Shown: positions 5,326-10,628 of the stretch, in pieces
How positions within the stretch are numbered: position 1 is the stretch's first letter
How the letters are laid out: each line of letters opens with the position of its first letter
Assembly (NCBI GenBank): GCA_020201295.1
Contig: JAIVHA010000192.1
Location: forward strand, 1 to 10,628
Reading direction: 5' to 3'
From: Lysobacteraceae bacterium
GTDB lineage: Bacteria > Pseudomonadota > Gammaproteobacteria > DSM-19610
Length of the DNA: 10,628 nt
The notes under the pieces: generated by a model
What the model saw: only the letters and a program-made list of their open reading frames with translations
The model's database searches: none
What the model was told of the DNA's origin: nothing
Made by a program: the position numbers and the translations under genes

Positions 5326-5400
5326 TTGTAGGAGCGGCCTTGGCCGCGAAGAAGTATCCTTGCACCGCATGCCGGTTCGCGGCCAAGGCCGCTCCTACAA
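5326..5400. repeat. REPIN 2: perfect 25-bp inverted REP pair
   Basis: TTGTAGGAGCGGCCTTGGCC followed by GCGAA (5326-5350), a 25-nt spacer, and its exact reverse complement (5376-5400) form a 75-bp REPIN. It fills the gap between the arsC-like gene and dapE. The core is the same as in REPINs 1 and 3. The perfect arms suggest recent spread. Confidence 0.88.
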
Positions 5401-5446
5401 AAAACACGACAGCGGATCCACTCGCAAAACAGGTACAATCCCCACC

Positions 5447-6580
5447 ATGTCCGACACCCTCGCCCTCGCCAAGGACCTGATCGCCCGCGCCTCCGTAACC
5501 CCGGAGGATGCCGGCTGCCAGGACACCATGATCCGCCGCCTGGAGGCCATCGGCTTCCGGGTCGAGCGACTACGCTTCGGCGCAGTGGACAACTTCTGGA
5601 CGCGGCGCGGCGACCAGGCGCCATTACTGGCCTTTGCCGGCCACACCGACGTGGTCCCCACCGGCCCCCTCGACCGCTGGCAGTCCGACCCCTTCACCCC
5701 CACGGAGCGCGACGGCATGCTCTACGGCCGCGGCGCCGCCGACATGAAGGGCAGCCTGGCCGCCATGGTGACCGCCTGCGAACGCTTCGTGGCCGCACAT
5801 CCCAACCATCAAGGCTCCATCGCCTTCCTCATCACCAGCGACGAGGAAGGCCCCTCCATGGACGGCACCGTCAAGGTGGTGGAATGGCTGGAGGCCCGTA
5901 ACGAGAAGATCGACTGGTGCCTGGTCGGTGAACCCTCCAGCAACCGGGTGCTCGGTGATGTCATCAAGAACGGCCGACGCGGTTCCCTGGGCGGCAAGCT
6001 GCGCGTGCTCGGCAAGCAGGGCCATGTGGCCTACCCGCACCTGGCCGACAACCCCGTGCACCGCCTGGCGCCGGCGCTGGCCGAGCTGTGCGCCCTGGAA
6101 TGGGACGTGGGCAACGAACATTTCCCGCCCACCAACCTGCAGATCTCCAATATCCATGCCGGCACCGGCGCCGACAACGTCATCCCCGGCGAGGTGGAGG
6201 TCTGGTTCAACCTGCGCTTCTCCTCCGAACAGACCGAGGCCGGCATCCGCGCGCGTATCGAGGAACTGCTCGATAGTCATGGCCTGCGCTATGAACTACA
6301 GTGGAAGCTGTCGGGCCATCCCTTCCTGACCCCGGCGGGCGAACTGGTGGAGGCGGTGCGTGGCGCCATCCAGGAGGTGTGCGGCATCGAGACGGAACTG
6401 TCCACCAGCGGCGGCACTTCAGATGGCCGCTTTATCGCCCCCACCGGTGCCCAGGTGGTGGAACTGGGGCCACTCAACGCCACCATTCACCAGATCGACG
6501 AATGTGTCGCCAGCGCGGATCTCGATCGCCTGTCGGCCATCTACGAAGGCATGCTGACGCGGTTGCTGGCGCGCGGTTGA
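5447..6580 (+). CDS. dapE: Succinyl-diaminopimelate desuccinylase
   Basis: DapE is a di-zinc M20 hydrolase that removes succinate from N-succinyl-LL-DAP to give LL-DAP. The 377-residue product has the full ligand set: H66 in GHTDVVP, D99 in GRGAADMKG, E133/E134 in TSDEEGP (catalytic base and bridging ligand), E162 in GEPSS and H348 in NATIHQIDE. The spacing agrees with E. coli DapE (H67, D100, E134/E135, E163, H349). The SGGTSDGRF substrate motif is also present. The frame is open further upstream through the REPIN, but the start at 5447 gives the typical MSDTLALAKDLI opening. TACAAT (5434-5439) just before the ATG could be a -10 giving a nearly leaderless mRNA; no clear -35 or Shine-Dalgarno sequence is seen. 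Confidence 0.97.
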   Translation: MSDTLALAKDLIARASVTPEDAGCQDTMIRRLEAIGFRVERLRFGAVDNFWTRRGDQAPLLAFAGHTDVVPTGPLDRWQSDPFTPTERDGMLYGRGAADMKGSLAAMVTACERFVAAHPNHQGSIAFLITSDEEGPSMDGTVKVVEWLEARNEKIDWCLVGEPSSNRVLGDVIKNGRRGSLGGKLRVLGKQGHVAYPHLADNPVHRLAPALAELCALEWDVGNEHFPPTNLQISNIHAGTGADNVIPGEVEVWFNLRFSSEQTEAGIRARIEELLDSHGLRYELQWKLSGHPFLTPAGELVEAVRGAIQEVCGIETELSTSGGTSDGRFIAPTGAQVVELGPLNATIHQIDECVASADLDRLSAIYEGMLTRLLARG

Positions 6581-6632
6581 CCCGACCGGTGGCGGGGTCG
6601 ACAATACCCGGCAGGGGGAGTATCGACCACCA

Positions 6633-7508
6633 ATGACAAAATCAACCATCCATTCGTTCTGGGCCATCGCCCTGTTCGCGCTGCTGCTGAACGGCTGTTC
6701 CATGGGCCAGATGGTGGCACGCACCTCTGTGACCATGCTCGACGGTGGTGTCGAGGCGCTGAATCACGAGCCCGACTACGAACTGGCCCGCGAGGCCATC
6801 CCCGCCAACCTCAAGCTCCTGGAAGGTCTGATCTACAAGGATCCGGGCAACCTCGCCCTGCGCCTGTACACCGCCCAGGGTTTCTACGGCTACGCCTTCG
6901 GCTTCATCGAACTGGACGATCCCAGGCGGGCTGCGGAACTCTACCGCCGGGGCTATGAGCACGGACGCGAGGGCCTGCGCCGCCTGGGGGTCGATCTCGA
7001 GCTGGAAAGCGCCTCTCCCGACGCCATCCGCGCCGCCGTGGCCTCACTGGGTGCCGACGCCGTGCCATTGCTGTTCTGGACCGCCTCCAACTGGGCCAAG
7101 CGCATCGATCTCGACCGCACCGATCCCGCCATGATCGCCCAGCTATCCAGTACCGCGGCCCTCATGGAGCGGGTAATGGAGCTCGAGCCCGCCTATCACC
7201 ATGCCAGCCCCGACCTGTTCTTCGCCGTCTACTACGGCAGCCGCGCCCCCATGTTCGGTGGCGACTATGACCGTTCGGCTGCCCACTTCGCCCGTGCCAA
7301 CGAATTGAACTCGGACCGCCTGTTGCTGGTCGATGTATTGTACGCGGAATACCTGGCGCGCCAGCGGCTCGACCAGGAAGCCTTCCATCAGCGCCTGACG
7401 CGGGTACTCGAGGCCCCGGCGGGCCTGTTGCCGGAAATGGAACTGGCCAATGCCATCGCCAAGCGTCGCGCCGCCTGGCTGCTGGAAAAAGAACAGGAGT
7501 GGTTCTGA
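6633..7508 (+). CDS. tatT: TRAP-associated lipoprotein TatT family
   Basis: This 291-residue protein has a lipoprotein signal peptide (MTKSTIHSFWAIALFALLLN, GCS) with a lipobox ending at C22. It is helical throughout, with TPR-like pairs: ANLKLLEGLIYKDPGNLALR, then RAAELYRRGYEHGREGLRRL, LFWTASNWAKRIDL, and SPDLFFAVYYGSRAPMFGGD with AHFARANELNSD. These match the TatT family, first described in Treponema pallidum as a trimeric TPR-like partner of the TRAP substrate-binding protein. It probably acts at the periplasmic face of a membrane and helps deliver a hydrophobic or unusual ligand to DctP. A GGGGGAG stretch (6614-6620) lies 12 nt before the ATG. The dctP gene follows, after a repeat-rich gap. 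Confidence 0.9.
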   Translation: MTKSTIHSFWAIALFALLLNGCSMGQMVARTSVTMLDGGVEALNHEPDYELAREAIPANLKLLEGLIYKDPGNLALRLYTAQGFYGYAFGFIELDDPRRAAELYRRGYEHGREGLRRLGVDLELESASPDAIRAAVASLGADAVPLLFWTASNWAKRIDLDRTDPAMIAQLSSTAALMERVMELEPAYHHASPDLFFAVYYGSRAPMFGGDYDRSAAHFARANELNSDRLLLVDVLYAEYLARQRLDQEAFHQRLTRVLEAPAGLLPEMELANAIAKRRAAWLLEKEQEWF

Positions 7509-7527
7509 TGAATGAATGCCTTCACCC

Positions 7528-7550
7528 GGTGCGGGTCACAAACCCGCACC
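7528..7550. repeat. Hairpin in the tatT-dctP gap
   Basis: GGTGCGGGT (7528-7536) and ACCCGCACC (7542-7550) form a perfect 9-bp stem with a 5-nt loop, 20 nt after the tatT stop. No T-tract follows, so it is not a classical intrinsic terminator. It could protect the tatT mRNA end. Confidence 0.6.
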
Positions 7551-7554
7551 ATAC

Positions 7555-7677
7555 CCCTGTAGGAGCGGGCTCTGCCCGCGAATGCTCGTCATTACCCACC
7601 GAAATACGCCCAGGCAATCCTCCCGTAGAAACGGGCTCGGCGCGCGAACATTCGCGGCCAAGGCCGCTCCTACGGGG
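7555..7677. repeat. REP cluster 3: three REP units between tatT and dctP
   Basis: There is an intact unit (CCTGTAGGAGCGGGCTCTGC with CCGCGAA, 7556-7582). A degenerate unit lies in the same direction (CCGTAGAAACGGGCTCGGCG with CGCGAA, ~7623-7648). An inverted unit follows (TTCGCGGCCAAGGCCGCTCC with TACGGGG, 7651-7677). The cluster ends about 12 nt before the dctP start region and separates it from tatT, its usual operon partner. A 7-G run (7674-7680) adjoins it. Confidence 0.82.
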
Positions 7678-7688
7678 GGGCATTGGTA

Positions 7689-8516
7689 ATGTCTGGCTGC
7701 GCGCAAGACTGCTGGCCTTGTGCCTGCTGCTGCTCGCCACCAGCGCCCAAGCCAAACCCGAACACGAACTCAAGTTCGCCACCCTGGCGCCGTCCGGCTC
7801 CACCTGGATGGTGTTGCTGGAGGAATGGGCCACCGAGGTGCGCGAGCGTAGCGAAGGACGGCTTGTCTTCAAGTTCTATCCCGGCGGCATCCAAGGTGAC
7901 GAGCCCGATGTTCTGAAGAAGATGCGCTTCGGCCAGGCAACCGGTGGCAAGCGTGGATGCCCTCAAGTCGCGCCGCGTCTGGCTGTGGCAGGGTGACCCG
8001 CTGGGCCGCGCCTTCTTCAATGCCAGCGGGGTTTCCCCCGTGCCCCTGTCCATCATCGACGTATTCACCAGCCTGTCCACCGGCCTCATCGACACGGTGT
8101 ACAGCACACCCCTGGCTTCCATCGCCCTGCAATGGTTCACCAAGACCGACTATGTCTCGGAGACGCCCCTGACCAACGCCATGGGCGCCCTGGTGGTCAG
8201 CAAGCGCTTTTATGATCGTCTGCCAAAGGATTTGCAGCTGCTGTTGCGGGAGACCGGCCAGGAGACCGGCCAACGCCTGATCGAGGCCAGTCGTATCGAT
8301 AATGACAAAAGCATGGTCGAACTGCGCAGGCGCGGCTTGACGGTGGTGGCGGCCAGCGAGGGCATGCGTGAAGCGGAACTGCGCGCCATCTCCGATCGCG
8401 CCGCGCGCGAACTCATGGACAGCGGCTACATCCCCGAAGCCCTGATCGAGGAAACCCGTCGCCTGATCGACAAGCAGCGGGCCCAGGCCGCCGCGGACTC
8501 CGTCGCGGCACCCTGA
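7689..8516 (+). pseudogene. dctP: TRAP transporter substrate-binding protein DctP, interrupted by an internal deletion and frameshift
   Basis: DctP is the periplasmic solute-binding subunit of TRAP transporters. One frame gives a signal peptide (WLRARLLALCLLLLATSAQA) and the mature start KPEHELKFATLAPSGSTWMV ... GRLVFKFYPGGIQGDEPDVL, up to KKMRFGQ (~7932). Homology resumes in another frame as QPVASVDALKSRRVWLWQGD, then PVPLSIIDVFTSLSTGLIDT with VYSTPLASIALQWF, and runs to the stop at 8516. The sum is about 270 residues; the family usually has about 335-345, so about 70 are lost at ~7933. The start is also unclear. The ATG at 7689 is out of frame with the signal peptide, as if 1 nt were missing after it. 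The alternative ATG at 7499 would read through the REP cluster. As written the gene cannot give a working binding protein. Confidence 0.85.
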
Positions 8517-8518
8517 AC

Positions 8519-9004
8519 TTGGCGCTACTGGCCGACATCCAGGCCCGGCTGCTGCGTATGGAACGCTGGCTTGGCGGCACCTGCCTGCTGCTGTTGCTGA
8601 TCCTCGCCCTGACCCAGATCGTCGCCCGCAACCTGTTCTCCATCGGCCTGCCCATGGCCGATACCCTGACCCGTTACCTGGTGCTCTACGTCACCTTCTT
8701 CGGTGCCATCCTGGCCATTCATGGGCAGCGCCACATCAGCCTCGACGTGCTGTGCGTCTGGCTTGGGGAATGTTGGCGCGACCGCCTCCATCGCCCCCTG
8801 CACTTCATTGGTGCCCTGGTCACCGCCCTGCTGTGCCAGGCGGCCTGGGCGTACTGGTGGGACGAATGGACCTACGTCGCCGACGATGAACGCTGGATGA
8901 CCTTGCTGGCGCTCATCCTGCCCGTGGGCTTCGGTCTGCTGAGTCTGCATTTCCTGCTCGCCGGTCTGATCGGCAAGCCGGCGGCGGAGCCAGGCCCCCC
9001 GTGA
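8519..9004 (+). CDS. dctQ: TRAP transporter small membrane subunit DctQ
   Basis: This 161-residue inner-membrane protein has four predicted helices: GTCLLLLLILALTQIVARNL; RYLVLYVTFFGAILAIHG; FIGALVTALLCQAAWAYWW; and TLLALILPVGFGLLSLHFLL. Between helices 1 and 2 is the LPMADTLTRY segment, and after helix 2 is GQRHISLDVL. Both are typical of DctQ (W/T--E--R and --H---D). It partners DctM. The start is TTG at 8519, 2 nt after the dctP stop, which suggests coupling to dctP translation. The stop overlaps the DctM start. The gene looks intact. Confidence 0.9.
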   Translation: MALLADIQARLLRMERWLGGTCLLLLLILALTQIVARNLFSIGLPMADTLTRYLVLYVTFFGAILAIHGQRHISLDVLCVWLGECWRDRLHRPLHFIGALVTALLCQAAWAYWWDEWTYVADDERWMTLLALILPVGFGLLSLHFLLAGLIGKPAAEPGPP

Positions 9005-10266
9005 CGATCATGCTGGTCCTCGGCCTGGTCCTGCTGGCCCTGCTCGGCCTCCCCCTGTTCGTGGTGCTGGGTGCCGGCAGCCTGCTGGCGGCCCATTCCG
9101 CCGAGCTGGTGCCGGCGGTGCTCATCATCGAGATCAGCCGCCTGGCGGCCTCGCCAAATCTCACCGCCATCCCCCTGTTCACCTTCGCCGGGGTGGTGCT
9201 GGCGGCGGGCGGCGCGGCCCAGCGGCTGGTACGCCTGTTCAATGGTCTGCTGGGCTGGCTGCCCGGGGGCATCGCCGCCGTCGCCCTGGTGGCCTGCGCC
9301 TTCTTCACCTCCTTCTCGGGTGCCTCCGGCGTCACCATCCTGGCCCTGGGCGGGCTGTTGCTGCCCATGCTCAGCCGCGCCGGCTACCCGGAGCGCTTTT
9401 CCCTGGGCCTGCTCACCTCCTCCGGCTCGCTGGGCCTCCTGTTCCCCCCCAGCCTGGCGATCCTGCTCTATGGCATCGTCGCCGGGGTCAACATCGACGA
9501 ACTGTTCCTGGCCGGCCTGCTGCCGGGCCTGCTGTTGCTGGTGATCCTGGTCCTCTACAGCGGCCTCATCGGCAAGTTCGCCGGCGTGCCACGCCAGGAC
9601 TTTTCCTGGCCCGAGGCGCGCCAGGCGCTGCGCATGGGCATCTGGGATCTGCTGTTGCCCGTGCTGGTGGTAATCGGCATTTTCGGCGGCTTCGTCACCA
9701 TCAGCGAGGCCGCCGCCTGCACCGGCCTCTATGTACTGATCCTGGAGGCCTTCATCCACCGCACCCTGGACCTGCGCCGGCAACTGATGGAACTGCTGTC
9801 GGAGACCACCCTGCTGGTGGGCAGTATCCTCATCATCCTGGGCGTGGCCATGGGGCTCACCAACCTGCTCATCGACGCCCAGCTGCCCACGAAGATACTC
9901 GAGTGGATGGAAGGCAGCGTGGACAGCAAACTCAAGTTCCTGCTGTTGCTGAACCTCTTTCTGCTCATCGTCGGCGCTACCATGGACATCTTCTCCGCCA
10001 CGGTGGTGGTAGTGCCCTTGATCCTGCCCCTGGCGCTGCTCTACGGCGTCGACCCCGTGCATCTCGGCATCCTGTTCCTCGCCAACATGGAGATCGGCTA
10101 CAGCACGCCACCGGTGGGGCTGAACCTGTACATTGCCATGCAGCGCTTCCGCCGCTCCATTCTCACCCTGTTCCGCTCCGTGCTGCCATTTTTGGGCCTG
10201 ATGCTGCTGTGGCTGGGCCTGGTTACCTATGTACCCTTCCTCAGTCTGTGGTGGAAAAATGGATGA
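9001..10266 (+). CDS. dctM: TRAP transporter large membrane subunit DctM
   Basis: DctM is the ion-coupled transport channel of the TRAP system (ion transporter superfamily). The 421-residue product has about 12 hydrophobic segments. Family motifs include NLTAIPLFTFAGVVLAAGG (helix hairpin and early binding region), FFTSFSGASGVTILALGGLL, GLLTSSGSLGLLFPPSLAIL with YGIVAGVNI, and late MEIGYSTPPVGLNLYIA. The start is GTG at 9001 overlapping the dctQ stop (GTGA); an ATG three codons later is possible. It is intact, in contrast to dctP. The membrane pair alone would not import without a binding protein. Confidence 0.95.
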   Translation: MTIMLVLGLVLLALLGLPLFVVLGAGSLLAAHSAELVPAVLIIEISRLAASPNLTAIPLFTFAGVVLAAGGAAQRLVRLFNGLLGWLPGGIAAVALVACAFFTSFSGASGVTILALGGLLLPMLSRAGYPERFSLGLLTSSGSLGLLFPPSLAILLYGIVAGVNIDELFLAGLLPGLLLLVILVLYSGLIGKFAGVPRQDFSWPEARQALRMGIWDLLLPVLVVIGIFGGFVTISEAAACTGLYVLILEAFIHRTLDLRRQLMELLSETTLLVGSILIILGVAMGLTNLLIDAQLPTKILEWMEGSVDSKLKFLLLLNLFLLIVGATMDIFSATVVVVPLILPLALLYGVDPVHLGILFLANMEIGYSTPPVGLNLYIAMQRFRRSILTLFRSVLPFLGLMLLWLGLVTYVPFLSLWWKNG

Positions 10267-10429
10267 ATGGCCACGGAAACACACGGAAGCACACGGAAAA
10301 AACACCAGGAATATTTTCGTATAGCCGATTGAACGTCATCGCTCCTCGCAATGACAGCTGGCACAGGACCTCTATGAAACCACCTGGTCCGCACATTTCC
10401 GTGCACTTCCGTGTGTTTCCGTGGCCATT
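10266..10429. repeat. Nested inverted-repeat element B (164 bp) after dctM
   Basis: The arms at 10266-10299 and 10396-10429 match at 32 of 34 positions (AATGGCCACGGAAACACACG ...). In the interior is CGTCATCGCTCCTCGCAATG with ACA (10334-10356), a GTCAT/ATGAC palindrome akin to repeats of the form TGTCATTGCGAGGAGCGATG. The design mirrors element A: long outer inverted repeat, about 95-nt interior, central REP-like word, no gene. Its left arm begins at the dctM stop codon, and it may end the dct transcript. Confidence 0.78.
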
Positions 10430-10510
10430 TCAATAACATGCAACTTACTGCCCATCAAACCGACCGATTCCTGCTACACTGTGCGCCACATTTTTCCAGG
10501 ATCCACGCTT

Positions 10511-10628
10511 ATGAAAATCGCCCAGGACAAAGTCGTCACCATCCACTACACCCTGAAGGACGCCGCCGGCGAGCAGCTGGAGAGCTCTTTCCAGAGTGAG
10601 CCACTGGCCTATCTGCACGGCCACCACA
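10511..10628 (+). CDS. slyD: FKBP-type peptidyl-prolyl isomerase, SlyD-like (N-terminal part)
   Basis: The first 39 codons read MKIAQDKVVTIHYTLKDAAG, EQLESSF, EPLAYLHGHH. This matches SlyD-type FKBPs (MKI---VV---YTL-D--G--L-SS----PL-YLHGHG), cytoplasmic prolyl isomerase/chaperones with an inserted IF domain and often a metal-binding tail. The remainder is outside the window, so the metal-binding tail cannot be checked. AGGA (10498-10501) lies 9 nt before the ATG. TACACT (10475-10480) may be a -10, but no fitting -35 is seen. Confidence 0.9.
   Translation, partial: MKIAQDKVVTIHYTLKDAAGEQLESSFQSEPLAYLHGHH

Noticed and set aside
3783..5400. The palindrome pairs around the dap genes as a CRISPR array or tRNA-like genes
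   Set aside because: There are no regular direct repeats with unique spacers and no cloverleaf; the units are REP sequences in inverted pairs.
8872..10305. Minus-strand open frame of 477 codons rich in Q, G, H and A
   Set aside because: It lies antisense to the clearly conserved dctQ end and dctM. Its glutamine-rich composition is the typical shadow of leucine-rich CTG codons on the other strand.

Overview
The window is GC-rich, densely coded DNA. It most resembles a gammaproteobacterium of the Chromatiales/Ectothiorhodospiraceae or pseudomonad sort. The reasons are the dapC-dapD-arsC-like-dapE gene order, the TatT-type TRAP transporter cluster, and the REP elements built on a GTAGGAGCGG...CCGCGAA core. 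The exact taxon cannot be read from the sequence.

Positions 1-1440, with lower GC than the rest, look like a degraded chromosomal integron. On the minus strand lie two toxin-antitoxin modules, a RelE/HigB-like toxin with an XRE antitoxin and an antitoxin with a ParE-like toxin cut by the window edge. They are separated by a 60-bp attC recombination site (459-518). The first cassette can be bounded at 465-1106, because the half-site at its start is the exact complement of the R'' box of its own attC. Just beyond, on the plus strand, is the first ~45-57 codons of an integron integrase with its own promoter and ribosome binding site. It is truncated and runs into a short palindromic repeat. The orientation (integrase one way, cassettes the other, attI between) is the standard integron layout.

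Positions 1560-2716, minus strand, hold an EamA/DMT-type transporter followed 2 nt later by a VOC (glyoxalase-fold) protein. Divergent from these is the lysine/diaminopimelate block on the plus strand: dapC (succinyldiaminopimelate aminotransferase), dapD (tetrahydrodipicolinate succinylase), an ArsC/Spx-family protein of the YffB type, and dapE (succinyldiaminopimelate desuccinylase). Together these give three consecutive steps of the succinylase branch.

Positions 6633-10266, plus strand, encode a tripartite periplasmic (TRAP) transporter with an accessory lipoprotein: TatT, DctP (binding protein), DctQ (small membrane subunit) and DctM (large membrane subunit). A slyD-like FKBP prolyl isomerase starts at 10511 and leaves the window.

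Three genes carry apparent internal deletions of similar size: the EamA transporter (in frame), dapC (out of frame) and dctP (out of frame). The intergenic gaps are filled by REP/REPIN palindromes and two nested inverted-repeat elements of about 160 bp. I did not see a wholly new biological system. The most informative items are the integron relic and the cluster of internal deletions, which are either real gene decay or assembly faults.
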